Below are positions 24,552-41,626 of a stretch of DNA of 64,000 nt, piece by piece; position 1 is the first letter of the stretch, and each line of letters opens with the position of its first letter. Below the pieces are notes generated by a model. That model searched no databases and was not told where the DNA came from. It worked only from the letters and a program-made list of their open reading frames with translations. The stretch covers positions 280,001 through 344,000 of the forward strand of contig CP072944.1 in assembly GCA_024748595.1 (NCBI GenBank), in the 5' to 3' direction. A program made the translations under genes and the position numbers. The DNA is from Sodalis sp. Ffu. Its GTDB lineage: Bacteria; Pseudomonadota; Gammaproteobacteria; Enterobacterales; Enterobacteriaceae.

Positions 24552-25833
24552 GCCAGATCATATTTCCCACGTGTCTTCCATTAAATTTTTAACGAGATTT
24601 ATTGAATAAATTAAAATTTTCTAATCAATGAATGCTATGGCCAGGCATGGCGCGCTTAGGTGATTTAGAGTAAACAATGGCCAACATTTATAGCAGGAAC
24701 TGGTAGATTTAAGAGCGTATGGTGGGAATGGTGTATTATTGTCATTAGCTGCAACAGTTGTCGCTATCGTCAGAGATGACTGACGTTGTTTAGTATGTCG
24801 AGCCAATTTGGTAACTGCAGGATATTATTTTATTGCCAGGAATATAAACCGCGTGCACTGTTTCATGGAAATTCCATCTATTTTAGCAGGATATATTTGC
24901 TGAAAATTGATAATTTATAGCATATATACACCAAAAGAGAGCGAATTGGTGTATATATGTATACCACAGCGATTCGCGTTATTTTGCTCGAACAGTATTT
25001 AGGCGCACCATATTTCACGTTGCTGTTTTCTTAAGGCTGCAGCAACTGTCAAGGAAAATGGTCATGAGGATAGCATAGAGGCTGGCTGTACTCCGATTTA
25101 GGGGATTGCAATCAAATTTTATCAGCTGTACCGTCGTTGACAGCGTTAAAATATCGTTAATTTGCCAGTGCACTGTGCTCCTTCTCAAGCAGACGTAAAG
25201 GATCGCCGCTAATTTTTGTTATAGCTTGATATAGCGCTTGACTGGAGGTATCGCTTCTGGTGGAACATTTCTTTATTAATAGTCTTAGCTATAAGGCGCA
25301 CAATTAAAAGTAACGGTGGCTTTGGGAGTAGGGAAGGGGGATATTAGCTGGCAACTAGTTGGTAGAGCTGGAAATTTTATTTAGTTGTCGTTGTAATTGT
25401 TTGTCGTTGCTTAGGATACGCGCACATCGTCGGTGACGTGAATTACGGCTTATCTAGTTAGTAGCCATCTTCTAAGAAGCAGTGTTGCCAAGAATTTGCT
25501 GGTGCTATTTCACTATCAAAATGGAAAGTAAGGTTGTGTTGAATTAGTAAATTTATACGTTGAGCTGTGGGTGAGTGACCCCAGCTGCTGACCCGTAGTG
25601 TGCTATGATGTTCATCGATTGGTGCAGACAGATGGTGATGTTTTTCAATTAAATTCCAGCAGAATTGTTTGCTACTTTATATTAACCTTTATGTTATTTG
25701 GTTGTGTTGCATCTTTAGAGATATTGAATAAAGTGTCGATAAATCCCCGATTTATCGATAGGTGAATACTTTCTAAAGCGGTAGTGTTAAAGGCAGATAA
25801 GTGTGAGTTTGGAGCTGTTTTCTTATCAAGATG
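24552..25833. other. Gene-free stretch between mrcB and hemL
   Basis: An IS5-like terminal sequence lies at 24596-24612 just after mrcB. Perfect hairpins occur at 24921-24959 (13-bp arms) and 25736-25758 (10-bp arms, 75 bases past the hemL stop). The fhu genes usually found here are not recognisable. Confidence 0.45.
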
Positions 25834-27162
25834 TCAATTGCATCTGTTTGCACTATAATGTCCTCTAAAATTCTGGTCATTTAATTTGGCAAAGCTGCGG
25901 GTAGCGGCTTGCACTGTATGCTGGATATCTGCATTGCTATGTGCTAGCGACATAAAGCAGGCTTCAAACGCAGATGGTGCTAAATAGATCCCCTCCTGCA
26001 GCATCAGATGAAAAAAGCGCTTGAAGCGCTCAACATCGCAGGCTATTACATCCTGATAATAGGTTACATCGGCGGAGTCGGTAAAGAATAGGCCGAACAT
26101 GCCACCAATTCGGTTGACTACAAGAGGAATGCCCCATGCCTCCGCCGCAGTCAGTAGCCCCTGGGCTAGCTGCTCAGTCTGATGTGCCAGTTGTTCGTAT
26201 ACGCCTGGACGGGACATTTCATTCAGACAGGCGAAACCAGCAGCCATGGCGATTGGGTTGCCAGAAAGAGTACCGGCCTGATAAACTTGCCCAGTTGGGG
26301 CTAGCTTCTCCATCACCTTACGGTGCCCGCCAAAAGCGCCAACTGGCATACCGCCACCGATAATTTTGCCCAAACAAGTAAGGTCCGGTATTACGCCATA
26401 GTAGGTTTGCGCTCCTCCCATCGCTACACGAAAACCGGTCATCACTTCATCTATAATCAGCAACGCGCCAAATTCGTTGCATAGAGCTCGCAATCCAGGC
26501 AAAAATTGTTGCACTGGCGGCACGCAGTTCATATTGCCTGCCACCGGTTCTACAATGATCCCGGCAATCGCGTCAGGATAAATTTCAAAAACGTTGCGCA
26601 CTGATGTTAAATCGTTATAAGTACAGCTAAGGGTATGTTTTGTGAAATCTGCAGGTATCCCGGATGAACTGTGTTTGTTGAGGGTCAAAGCGCTGGGACC
26701 GGCTTTGATTAGCAGACCGTCCGCATGACCGTGGTAACAGCCTTCGAATTTTATGATTTTGTCTCGTCCGGTATAGCTGCGTGCTAGACGGATGGCGCTC
26801 ATCGTGGCCTCGGTACCGGAGTTAACCATGCGCACCATATCTATCGACGGTACTAGTTCAGTCATTAGTTGAGCCATTTTCACCTCAATTTCAGTTGGTG
26901 CCCCAAAGCTTAAGCCTCGTCCTACCGCTTCTAGTACTGCATTGCGCACTGCTGGATGATTATGGCCTAGCACCATGGGACCCCAGGAGCCTACATAGTC
27001 GATATAGCTATTGCTGTCGACGTCGATCAGGCGTGCGCCATCCGCGCTGGCTATGAACAGCGGCAAACCGCCCACGCCATTGAATGAACGTACCGGGGAA
27101 TTGACTCCTCCAGGGATCAGTTGTTGTGCTTTAGCATATAAACTTTCGGAATAACTCATCAA
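25834..27162 (-). CDS. hemL: Glutamate-1-semialdehyde 2,1-aminomutase HemL
   Basis: HemL is the PLP enzyme that converts glutamate-1-semialdehyde to 5-aminolevulinate, feeding heme and also siroheme for CysI. The 442-residue product keeps [29 protein letters not shown], the PLP Lys in [17 protein letters not shown] and [13 protein letters not shown]. The family usually ends at FAKL; here about 16 further residues (NDQNFRGHY...) follow, as if the original stop mutated. A conserved Gly in EAGFMS is Cys (EACFMS). Three TAGTAGTAGTG repeats lie just upstream of the start. ATG preceded by AGGAGC on the coding strand. Confidence 0.97.
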   Translation of the reverse strand: MMSYSESLYAKAQQLIPGGVNSPVRSFNGVGGLPLFIASADGARLIDVDSNSYIDYVGSWGPMVLGHNHPAVRNAVLEAVGRGLSFGAPTEIEVKMAQLMTELVPSIDMVRMVNSGTEATMSAIRLARSYTGRDKIIKFEGCYHGHADGLLIKAGPSALTLNKHSSSGIPADFTKHTLSCTYNDLTSVRNVFEIYPDAIAGIIVEPVAGNMNCVPPVQQFLPGLRALCNEFGALLIIDEVMTGFRVAMGGAQTYYGVIPDLTCLGKIIGGGMPVGAFGGHRKVMEKLAPTGQVYQAGTLSGNPIAMAAGFACLNEMSRPGVYEQLAHQTEQLAQGLLTAAEAWGIPLVVNRIGGMFGLFFTDSADVTYYQDVIACDVERFKRFFHLMLQEGIYLAPSAFEACFMSLAHSNADIQHTVQAATRSFAKLNDQNFRGHYSANRCN

Positions 27163-27186
27163 TCGGCTCCTGAAAAATAATCTTAT

Positions 27187-27231
27187 TAGTAGTAGTGTAT
27201 AAATAGTAGTAGTGTAGTAGTAGTGTATAAA
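27187..27231. repeat. Short tandem repeat upstream of hemL
   Basis: Three copies of TAGTAGTAGTG lie in tandem, the first and third extended by TATAAA. They end 25 bases upstream of the hemL start codon. On the hemL strand the tails read TTTATAC, so the repeat may duplicate a -10-like element. Confidence 0.85.
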
Positions 27232-28699
27232 CTGGCTAGCAATGGAATCTTTATTGCGGTCAGATTATTAATAGAAATCAATTATAATTTTTGTAAAGCT
27301 GAGTAAAATTTCTATCAGCAGCAATTAGTTAAGCCTTGACTAGCAGTAGTGTAACATTATTTGATAGCATATTCATACGAAAGTGCGTTAGTTCCTTGTT
27401 CTGGCAGGGTGTCTAACAGGGCCATTGTGCTTCCCCAAGCTTCATTTACTGATGATATTATCTGTTCATTGATACCTGAAAATTACCGTTGACTAGCATA
27501 AAATATTCTTGGCGTGGATGTTATTTCATGTGTTGTATAGCAGTTGCAATATATTAAAAGATCAGTATTAAGTAACTTGTTCTTTCAATGTATCAAAATA
27601 CATGGGCCATACTAGGTGCGAATGGGTTTGTTATAAACTAGCTATTACTTGTCTTTTACTCTTATTTAAAATTGTCATCTAGTTAGAAATCTAGGTGAGT
27701 CATTTTATTCAACAAATTCAATGGCAAGGTAATAAGGATATTATGAAACATAATCATTGCAATTATAGATGATATTTTATCATAGGCCAAGGTAAACTAT
27801 CTAGTAGTTTTTAGTACTTTCCTCCAAAAGTAAATAGTTGGAGGTCATTGTGAATACTATTTGATATAGTCGCTTTAAAATTATTATTATGAATGGAATA
27901 ACTATTCGATCATCGTTGTTTACTGGAACGGTATTTATAAAATATTCGTATTAAGCAACTGTATTAAAGATGAAGGGTTGATAAAATAAAAAGGATAAGC
28001 ACTATTATATTAGTCTATATATATTAAAAACTGAAATTATGGTAATTTATTTGTGAAAAAAAAGGAATTGTATCTTAACTAGAAAAAGGAATTGCTTTTT
28101 CATGCTCTACTGGAGTTAGTATCATTGTTTGATACAAGTATGTTTTGGGTAAACCTGTAAGATAATAATTAAACAGAGACAATGAAATTATCGATAGCTT
28201 TTTTGAAAGAAATTAATCAATGAATTGTGTCAATAGGTAAATATTAGCGTAAGCAAAATATTTAAAAATAAATAAATTAACTACTAATTTGTTAATAACA
28301 AAATTATTATTTACCATAAATTATTTTCTGTTTGGACTATTATTTTAATTGGTTGATGGTTGTAGAAAATTATTAATTATTAATTTAAATTTTAAATTTA
28401 AGAACGGTAGGTGCATGATAAATAAAAAAGTAAAATATATAATTATTGCAACTTTGATAATGTGTAACCATTAGAATTAAAAAATGTTCGAATGGATAGT
28501 TGAACGCTTGGACGGTAATGAATATCTGTGTTTATCCGTCAGCCGTTGACCATCAACGGTTTGAATGTGCAATATTTGTTTTGGTTGTATCTTTGCGAGG
28601 GTAACTAATTTTGAATTTCTTAGAGATGTACGAGAGAATAAGTAGTGATTGAAGAACGCTTTATCAATTAAAATTGGAATGAATGTACGAGCGGCTTTG

Positions 28700-28754
28700 T
28701 TGACTAAAATTACTCATCTGGTACTAGACGTACCAGATGAGTAATTTTAGTCAA
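28700..28754. repeat. Perfect 25-bp inverted repeat flanked by IS5-like ends
   Basis: Arms at 28700-28724 and 28730-28754 are exact reverse complements around a 5-base loop. On the left the arm runs on from GGCTTTGTTGA, the IS5/IS903-type terminus, and on the right it ends in TCAAAGC, a shortened mirror of it. This could be an end-to-end relic of an element that lost its middle, or a MITE-like derivative. Confidence 0.9.
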
Positions 28755-29059
28755 AGCAAATCCATGTTCAATGTCATGTAGTTTGCCGAATTATCGTTTT
28801 GTTCATGATATGAATATTCTCTGCTTAAGTAGAGTTGGATGGGATCTGATCTATATTTCCAGCAGTTGATTTTGTCGTATCTATATATGAGTATCAAAAT
28901 CTTAGTTGTGGTCATTGTTTATTTTTAGCATGTTTTTACATCCAATATATTACTAAGCAATAGGTTAATATAGATAATATTATATGTATGCGGTATCCGG
29001 ACGTCACTAAAGATTGTATCAGATACGGTATTTTTCTGACCGCATTCAGCTTTTATCAA

Positions 29060-29480
29060 AGATCTTCTTCCAGTATTATCAGTGTCAATAGCATTATGAG
29101 CAGAATCAATTTTTTGTCATGAGATTAAATATTTTATCTTGTGTATTGATTTAAGTATGCTCTCTGTACAAGGTAAGGGGAATATTTATTAACTGAAAAT
29201 CTGGTCTATAAAACTTTAAATGCTCGCAAATATCAGGTGCAAGATTCATTTTAACATCAATACAGTTAATGGCTATCTTTGTGAATAGTGTTGAACTATT
29301 TTATGGGAAATTTTCTTCTGTCATAACCAGGCAGCGATAGTTGAATTACCCAACAATAACATCAGTGAATTGTGTTTGATTATAGCGTTGTATGGTTCAC
29401 TGAATTAGTGATTTTAAACTTTTATTTTATTATTAAAGATATTTTTCAAAAAAAGTTGAAACGTTTGATTAATCCAACAA
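29060..29480 (-). mobile_element. Decayed IS5/IS903-type insertion sequence, copy 3
   Basis: The minus strand has an eroded transposase start near 29432 (AAAGTTTAAAATCACTAATTC follows it, as in IS903) and, about 330 bases on, AHNAIDTDNTG corresponding to AHLVIDSTG. A terminal-like TTTGATTAATCCAACAAAA lies at 29463. The spacing equals that of the living element, so much of it is collinear though full of stops. Confidence 0.6.
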
Positions 29481-30027
29481 AAAACTCTATGATGATTCTC
29501 ATCAACCAGTCAGTGTATTTGCATGATTTTTTAGAATGACAGTAACGCACTCGATCCTCATTGGATCATCTGCCATTTATCGTATAGAATTAGCTGTATA
29601 TTTTTTACTATCCACTCCATATATGTTATACTAAAAAAGTAGTATGTCGCTTTGGTACAAAGGTCATCATAATCACCACTATGCATGACATGAAGGCTCT
29701 GATCTTCCATCAGTAATATAACGGATATAAAGTGATCTTTGCAGCTTGCAGAAACAGCTAAAAAGTTACAAAACTACCAACATGGAGAATTATGATGTTG
29801 GATATGCTTCTGGCCGCTGATAGGTGCAGTCGGCTAGATATTTTTGAATGCATTCAGGCAGGGATATTGGCCAAGGGAGTGACATATAATTCGTTGCGCG
29901 ACTAGTGATTTATACTCCGGCGCAAGATTCATGATACCTTCGCATGTTTATCAACGAGGAATGACGTCTTACGGAACTAACGCTAAGATCGACGATCGTA
30001 GAAGTCATGATCATAAGGATTAATGCT

Positions 30028-30816
30028 ATGGGTTTTCTTACTGATAAGCATATTTTGATTACAGGCGTTGCCAGTAATCGTTCTATTGCATACGGTATAG
30101 CTCAGGCTATGCACCGTGAAGGTGCGGACCTAGCTTTCACTTACCAGAATAATAAATTAAAATCTCGGGTGAAAAGTTTTGCTGCCGATTTTAATTCTAG
30201 CATCGTATTGCCGTGCGATGTGGCTGAAGATGCAAGCATTACAGCGTTGTTCATCGATTTGGCCAAGATCTGGCCAACTTTTGATAGTTTTGTGCATGCT
30301 ATCGCGTTTGCCCCAGGAGATCAATTAAATGGAGACTATGTGAATGCTGTTACTCGTAAAGGCTTTTCTATTGCACATGAGATCAGCTCTTATAGCTTTG
30401 TTGCCATGGCAAAAGCCTGCCGGAAGATGCTTAATCCGAACGCTGCCCTGGTAACGTTAACCTATCTGGGCGCGGAACGCGCCATTCCCCACTATAATGT
30501 GATGGGTCTGGCTAAAGCATCATTGGAAGCTAACACTCGTTACATGGCTAGTGCCATGGGGCCGCAGGGCGTGCGCGTCAACGCTATTTCTGCTGGACCT
30601 ATCCGTACCCTGGCTTCTTCGGGTATCAAGAACTTTAAAAGAATGATGTCCCATTGTGAAGCGGTTACGCCAATTCGACGTGTGGTAACCATTAAGGACG
30701 TGGGTAATACCGCCGCTTTTTTATGCTCAGATCTTTCTGCCGGAATTACTGGTGAAGTGGTCCACGTAGACGGTGGCTTTAATATTGCTGCTATGAACGA
30801 GTTGGAATTGGATTAA
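30028..30816 (+). CDS. fabI: Enoyl-[acyl-carrier-protein] reductase FabI
   Basis: FabI carries out the NADH-dependent last reduction of each fatty-acid elongation cycle. The start is placed at 30028 ([17 protein letters not shown]), which gives 262 residues exactly as in E. coli; seven upstream codons in frame have no match. The nucleotide loop [15 protein letters not shown], the catalytic Tyr and Lys in [11 protein letters not shown], and the [13 protein letters not shown] loop are present, ending MNELELD. It is an isolated gene in a 6.5-kb region of fossils, with its own terminator. It is normally the only enoyl reductase, so its persistence is expected. Confidence 0.98.
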   Translation: MGFLTDKHILITGVASNRSIAYGIAQAMHREGADLAFTYQNNKLKSRVKSFAADFNSSIVLPCDVAEDASITALFIDLAKIWPTFDSFVHAIAFAPGDQLNGDYVNAVTRKGFSIAHEISSYSFVAMAKACRKMLNPNAALVTLTYLGAERAIPHYNVMGLAKASLEANTRYMASAMGPQGVRVNAISAGPIRTLASSGIKNFKRMMSHCEAVTPIRRVVTIKDVGNTAAFLCSDLSAGITGEVVHVDGGFNIAAMNELELD

Positions 30817-30821
30817 ATTTA

Positions 30822-30845
30822 CCGGTTGTTGGTAACCGGGTTTTT
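30822..30845 (+). terminator. Intrinsic terminator of fabI
   Basis: Six bases after the fabI stop, CCGGTT and AACCGG pair around a 6-base loop, followed by GTTTTT. Position and shape fit a Rho-independent terminator. Confidence 0.75.
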
Positions 30846-30959
30846 GCCGTTGCGTTATAGCGCTGGTATTTTTTCCCTGTTGACCTAAGTTTTCATTATA
30901 TTAACGTTTTTAGTTCATGTATTGATACAGGTTGAAAATCAGGGAAAGTGAGGCATTTA

Positions 30960-31210
30960 ATAAAATCATTTAATGCTGCCCGTGCCAGGCGTCTCGGATG
31001 TTTCTTTACAAGCAATTTTATTGGTCATACATGTATAACCAATAGTTGAAATATCTAACTATAACGTCAATTATCCGTGTTTGATTAAGTTTTTGTGTGG
31101 TTTGCTCAATTAATGTATTTTAAACTTTTTCTTTGCCATTAGAGATATTTTTTCGGGCAAGTTGGTGCACTTACTCTTCATGATTAGAAAATAATCAAAT
31201 TTATTAATAA
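30960..31210 (-). mobile_element. Decayed IS5/IS903-type insertion sequence, copy 4 (5' part)
   Basis: The minus strand from 31139 begins ATGGCAAAGAAAAAG and continues like the transposase start of copy 1, sharing the GACGTTATAG...AGATATTT stretch. A terminal-like ATTTATTAATAAAGCC lies at 31195-31210. The 3' part is lost or unreadable. Confidence 0.6.
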
Positions 31211-31739
31211 AGCCTTTGAAGTGATATAAGGTTATAGCCACCACACGTCGGTAGATGTTTTCCTTTCAAAGTGTCACTATGTTGCTTCATACGGCGTCAT
31301 GAAAGCTATCTGCTGCGGACTTGGTCTCATTACATTCTAGTTTTCTAGATATTAATATTTTGAAAGATCCGTTGTTTGCACAGCTAAAATGGCAACTGTG
31401 TTCTTCAGATGCTGCTCGGGGAGAGCATTTAATATGAGTACTGAGAACTGTCAGAGAAAGCACTGTATTTATCGCAAGAAATATGTATCAGGCGATATTG
31501 GATTTATTGAAAATGTAGCATGTGCGGTTGAGTCTTTTTTTCTTTAATTTTTGGTGACGGGCAGATCTAGTTGAATCATAATTGTTCAATGTGCATTCAA
31601 TGGCACAGCACTTCCCGCTTACTGGAGCTATTGTAATTTAGTAATGTCAGAAGTCCGACGAATAGCTATTTTATTTATGACATGGCACTTCAGCTAAGAG
31701 TTCATCGTAGTTTTGTTTTGATTGTTCATTTACCTTACT

Positions 31740-31930
31740 ACCACAGATTGTATCCCAGTAGCGTCAATAGCATCATGAAATTTTGCTGAGCGTTGATATC
31801 ATGATATTAATAACGTATTTATCCATTAGGATCTGTCTTTAATTGATGTTTTATTCTAACTGGACTTAATTAATGATTTTTAACTTTATTTAACATAAAA
31901 AAGCGATAACAGTTAATAAATATTGATCTA
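31740..31930 (-). mobile_element. Decayed IS5/IS903-type insertion sequence, copy 5 (internally deleted)
   Basis: The minus strand reads HDAIDATGIQSVV near 31740-31780, corresponding to AHLVIDSTGLKVF, and an eroded transposase start lies only about 130 bases away near 31903. The living element has about 330 bases between these points, so roughly 200 are missing. Confidence 0.5.
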
Positions 31931-33194
31931 TTTTACAAATTACTGCAAATACATCAGGTTATTCAGACACTATGAATCGGCGATATTATCCCAGATATAA
32001 TGATTGGTTGTTTCGTTTATAGTCCTAAATTAAATAGGCGCGATCATAAAATTATATCAAAGTGCTAACCGTTTTAGTGCCTCGTTGTAAGCCAGATGAG
32101 GCTTAGCGAAGAGTTTATGGTATAGCCGGTGGGGAGTAGTCAGCAAAATAGTACTCTGCCATCAGTTGCTGAAGATTAGCTAACGGCATTTCGGCAAAGT
32201 ATTATAAATTTTGAGTAAGTTGAGAACGCAACACTTTTAAGTATCGTTAGCAACTGATGCGTCGGGTTAGAATCCTTTAATAGCGCCTAGTTGAAGGAAT
32301 TATGCAAAAATGGACGCTAAGTTATCGAAAAAACGCTGTGTCGTATGTAGCACTGTCGCGTCATTGTATTTGACGCGTAAATGTATAAAGATTGATAGCT
32401 GCTGTACTGTTTTTCATAATGTTTTATTTTGATAAATGCTTGACCGATATTAAACAGATCACTTTTTCATAAGAATATATAATTGTTTAACAGTAAATAT
32501 TTTTCTCTACGCATCTTCTAAAGTTTCCATAATATATGTGAGAATAAAGTGGTGAAACAAGCTTAAAGATAATTTTGCGTTATGGTTGTTACATATTGTT
32601 CTTACTCCATGTAGTACCTGTCTTCTTCATTAAATAACTAAATGTTGCTGAAGATGGTCAGCGCTAATTAGGAGGATGTGTATATTTTGAGTATTGCCTT
32701 TAATATGGCTCATATGTCGAAACGGATGCGGCGGCGCAGTGAGTTATTGTCATCATCACCGGTGCCCCTTGGAGGCATAAGGCGGCAACGATCAATTACT
32801 TGGAGCTTCTTGTTCATCAACACTGGTGATATTTGAACGGTGGTAAAACAAGTAGTGAATGGTGGACTTATTAAAATAGCCACACGGCGAATAATTAATA
32901 TTATAGATCAAATAAGCCATTTCAACAATTTTTCACACGGTGCTTACATCTGTTTCAACCCTAAAGTATCGGTGTGCGTATCGTGTTTAAAGTTATAAAA
33001 TATTTTTTTAATGTGAGAGCCAACTAATTGCATTTCCAGCGAATGGGTCAAGCGTTAGAGCACCGCGATATTACGTTTCAGTGGAAAAATCTGCATCGCT
33101 TTCGAACTGATGGATATGTCATAATTATCCTAGCAGTTATCGTCGGGCTGCTAGGATGTTTAAAACTGGGTTTATGACAAAAGTCGATTTCGGA

Positions 33195-33625
33195 TATTTT
33201 TCTTCCATGTGGCTTTGTTAAAAAATCTAGCTATTGATGATGTTAGGAGTTTGCGTAATAGCCCTTTATTATCATTAGTATGCGTATCATAAACCACCAA
33301 CAACGGTGGTTTATGATATCCATGTTAGCCACGAAATCAGGCGCTCGCCAACCAACGTTTAATAAGAAATGATGAATACGATAAACAAAAGCTTGTCTAT
33401 CAATCGCGTGCTCTGGCAATGATAGTCATGTCATGAATAAAAAGGCTGTTTGGTGTCTTAACTTTAGCAGATGATGTATCCCCTAGCTAAGGGAAGCTAA
33501 TAGCCATAGTTTACTCATTGAATAAAATGATTTGCAGTAGCCTATCACCAAGGCAAGTAGTTTGAATAATCTTTATATAACCTTTAATAATCAAAGAAAA
33601 GGCTCAGCGCTAGCTAGATTTTATT
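33195..33625 (+). mobile_element. Decayed IS5/IS903-type element, copy 6 (ends present, middle deleted)
   Basis: GGCTTTGTTAAAAAATC at about 33212 resembles the left end and TTTATTCAACAAAATC near 33620 the right end. About 200 bases before the right end (TCATGTCATGAATAAAA...TTGAATAATCTTTATA) are shared with the copy ending at 57065. Only 430 bases separate the ends, against about 1 kb in a full element. Confidence 0.6.
33285..33318. repeat. Perfect 14-bp inverted repeat
   Basis: Arms at 33285-33298 and 33305-33318 pair exactly around a 6-base loop. It lies inside the deleted IS copy at 33195-33625. Confidence 0.8.
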
Positions 33626-33702
33626 CAACAAAATCCAGGAATGATAGAATAACTCATTGATAATTCCAAGTATCTCTTTAATTATTAACAGGAACGTTTT
33701 AT

Positions 33703-34404
33703 ATGAAAATTGGCATTATCAGCGCAATGGAACAGGAAGTGGCGCTGTTGCGAGATCGATTGACTCACGTTGCAATCTGGCAGCAAGCAGGATGTGAAAT
33801 TTACATCGGATTGTTACATGGCGCAGAAGTAGCGCTGGTAAAATCTGGTATCGGTAAAGTTTCCGCTGCGCTGAGCACCACGCTGTTGATGCATTATTGT
33901 AAGCCTGAACTGGTGATCAATACTGGTTCAGCCGGCGCTTTAGCGCCATCGCTGCGGGTTGGGGATATAGTAGTATCCCACGAAGTGCGCTATCACGATG
34001 TCGATATCACTGCTTTCGGTTATGAGTTAGGCCAAATGGCCCAATGTCCAGCGTCGTTTACTGCCGAGCAGTCACTCATTGCACTAGCGGAAGAGATTAT
34101 CGCCCGTCTTGGCATGCACGCGATGCATGGTCTGGTCATCAGTGGTGATACTTTTATTAACAGTGCCCAAAATCTGGCATATATCCGTCACATCTTCCCG
34201 CTGGCCATAGCGGTGGAGATGGAGGCTACCGCCATTGCTCACATTTGCTATCAATTTGCGGTTCCCTTCGTGGTAGTGCGTGCCATTTCTGACGTTGCGG
34301 ATCAGGGTTCCCACCTAAAATTTAAAAAATTTCTTTCTAGGACGGTGCAGAATTTTTCTCGGTTGGTGGAGGAGATGGTGGCATTACTAGCCGGTCAGCG
34401 ATAA
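33703..34404 (+). CDS. mtnN: 5'-methylthioadenosine/S-adenosylhomocysteine nucleosidase
   Basis: MtnN (Pfs) cleaves methylthioadenosine, S-adenosylhomocysteine and 5'-deoxyadenosine, relieving inhibition of methyltransferases and radical-SAM enzymes. The 233-residue product (E. coli 232) starts [13 protein letters not shown] with catalytic Glu12; [10 protein letters not shown] carries the ribose-binding Glu and [10 protein letters not shown] the catalytic Asp. [20 protein letters not shown] is also intact. Its neighbours btuF and dgt are not seen. Because the genome keeps radical-SAM QueE and methyl metabolism, this salvage step has an evident use. A weak AACAGGAACG ribosome site precedes the ATG. 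Confidence 0.98.
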   Translation: MKIGIISAMEQEVALLRDRLTHVAIWQQAGCEIYIGLLHGAEVALVKSGIGKVSAALSTTLLMHYCKPELVINTGSAGALAPSLRVGDIVVSHEVRYHDVDITAFGYELGQMAQCPASFTAEQSLIALAEEIIARLGMHAMHGLVISGDTFINSAQNLAYIRHIFPLAIAVEMEATAIAHICYQFAVPFVVVRAISDVADQGSHLKFKKFLSRTVQNFSRLVEEMVALLAGQR

Positions 34405-40208
<5,804 letters not shown>

Positions 40209-40267
40209 GCCAAGTGTCGGACTTGACTCCGTTCCAGCGTAAAAGTTGGGTTCAAAGTAGGATATCG

Positions 40268-40288
40268 GCCCGCTATGCGGGCTTTCTT
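40268..40288 (+). terminator. Intrinsic terminator of eno
   Basis: GCCCGC and GCGGGC pair around a 3-base loop, followed by TTTCTT, 60 bases after the eno stop. E. coli has a very similar hairpin after eno. Confidence 0.8.
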
Positions 40289-40376
40289 GAAATTTATCGG
40301 AGAAGTGACTCCTGTTGTTTATTTTTTAATAAGCAAGAATTATACTGTCATTTGTATAGCGATTATCGAGAAATTT

Positions 40377-41048
40377 ATGCAATATCCGCTTAATAAAATT
40401 TTTCAAACTTTACAAGGTGAGGGTTACTTCACTGGCGTGCCCGCTATTTTTATTCGTTTGCAGGGCTGTCCAGTGGGTTGCAGCTGGTGTGATACTAAAC
40501 ATACCTGGCAGCAGAACGTGGCTGACCAAGTGTCGTTGGAAGATATTTCGCTGAAATCTACTGACAATTGTCATTGGGCTAATTTTACGGACGAAGAGAT
40601 AATTGAGATAATTCAGAAGCATAATTGGACTGCCCGACATGTTGTTATAACTGGTGGGGAGCCTTGTATGCATAATTTGATACCACTGATTCATACCCTT
40701 GAGCAGCAGGGATTTAGTTGTCAAATTGAGACAAGCGGTACGCAAGAGATACAGTGCACTCAACAAACTTGGGTGACTGTTTCCCCTAAAATTAATATGC
40801 GCGGTGGGCTAAAGGTACTAGCGCAGGCGCTGGATCGCAGCGATGAGATCAAACATCCGGTTGCATGTCAGCTCGATATTGATAATCTGGATGCGTTATT
40901 GCTAACTTTGAGAGATGACAAGGTGCGTATCATCTCTCTGCAACCTATCAACCAAAAAAAAGCGGCGAACAGGCTTTGTATTGATACTTGTATCATCCGC
41001 AATTGGCGTCTGTCTATGCAAACCCACAAATATCTCAATATTGCTTGA
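40377..41048 (+). CDS. queE: 7-carboxy-7-deazaguanine synthase QueE
   Basis: QueE is a radical-SAM enzyme that contracts 6-carboxytetrahydropterin to 7-carboxy-7-deazaguanine on the way to queuosine in tRNA. The start at 40377 (MQYPLNKIFQTLQGEG) gives 223 residues, as in E. coli; upstream codons in the same frame are unmatched. The cluster motif CPVGCSWC (CX3CX2C) and SAM-site GGEPCMH are intact, and the end SMQTHKYLNIA is conserved. queD lies just downstream on the other strand, so two consecutive steps are retained. The middle (residues 55-75) is diverged. Confidence 0.97.
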   Translation: MQYPLNKIFQTLQGEGYFTGVPAIFIRLQGCPVGCSWCDTKHTWQQNVADQVSLEDISLKSTDNCHWANFTDEEIIEIIQKHNWTARHVVITGGEPCMHNLIPLIHTLEQQGFSCQIETSGTQEIQCTQQTWVTVSPKINMRGGLKVLAQALDRSDEIKHPVACQLDIDNLDALLLTLRDDKVRIISLQPINQKKAANRLCIDTCIIRNWRLSMQTHKYLNIA

Positions 41049-41263
41049 TCCAGGTACTATGATCTGAGTGAAATCTGTGAGCAATTTTTTGGCTATGTTA
41101 TGATAAACCTCGCTATTTGGCTGATAGGAAGCTATTAGGGTAGATAAATAGGTGGTATTGTTGTGCTTATTATGCGGTGGAATAGGAATACCACCTTATC
41201 TCGGTACCGTAGTCTCGATGATAACACTCAGTTCAAGCGAAGATGCCCTTATGTATCCTGGGC

Positions 41264-41626
41264 TCATTGGCCGCGATAAACACAGCCCGTGGTACAAGTT
41301 TCTTTGATGGTCACGCCACTTAGTTGCGGCAATTGTGGTTTTAGCTTCTGCCAAATCCAGTGTGCCAACATTTCACTAGTAGGATTTTCTAATCCAGGAA
41401 TATCATTTAGATAATGGTGATCCAACTGATTCAGAAGCGACTGGCAGACTGTTTCCAGATCGGCAAAATCTATGATCCAGCCGGTATGGGGATCCACTTC
41501 GCCGTTTATTTCAATGCGTACTAGAAAAGAGTGTCCGTGCAGACGACCGCATTTATGGCCCAAAGGCACATAGTGTAAACGGTGCGCGGATTCAAAGGTA
41601 AAATCTTTAAATAACGTAGTAATCAC
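41264..41626 (-). CDS. queD: 6-carboxy-5,6,7,8-tetrahydropterin synthase QueD
   Basis: QueD makes 6-carboxytetrahydropterin from dihydroneopterin triphosphate, the substrate of QueE. The 120-residue product (E. coli 121) has the zinc His residues in ESAHRLHY and RLHGHSF, the catalytic Cys in GHKCGRLHG, and ends [12 protein letters not shown] with the conserved Glu. It converges on queE across 215 bases and lies upstream of cysJ in the ancestral order. The coupled survival of queD and queE suggests queuosine modification is still used. Confidence 0.97.
   Translation of the reverse strand: MITTLFKDFTFESAHRLHYVPLGHKCGRLHGHSFLVRIEINGEVDPHTGWIIDFADLETVCQSLLNQLDHHYLNDIPGLENPTSEMLAHWIWQKLKPQLPQLSGVTIKETCTTGCVYRGQ

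Larger units (their letters stand above)
27163..30027. other. Large gene-free stretch upstream of fabI
   Basis: Nearly 2.9 kb of very AT-rich DNA. Recognisable contents are the tandem repeat at 27187, an IS5-like terminal sequence at 27697-27716, the long palindrome at 28700, and an IS fossil at 29060-29480. No gene remnant could be named. Confidence 0.5.
30846..33702. other. Large gene-free stretch between fabI and mtnN
   Basis: This 2.9-kb stretch holds three IS5-type fossils (listed separately) and a 14-bp perfect hairpin at 33285-33318. I could not name any host-gene remnant. Confidence 0.5.
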
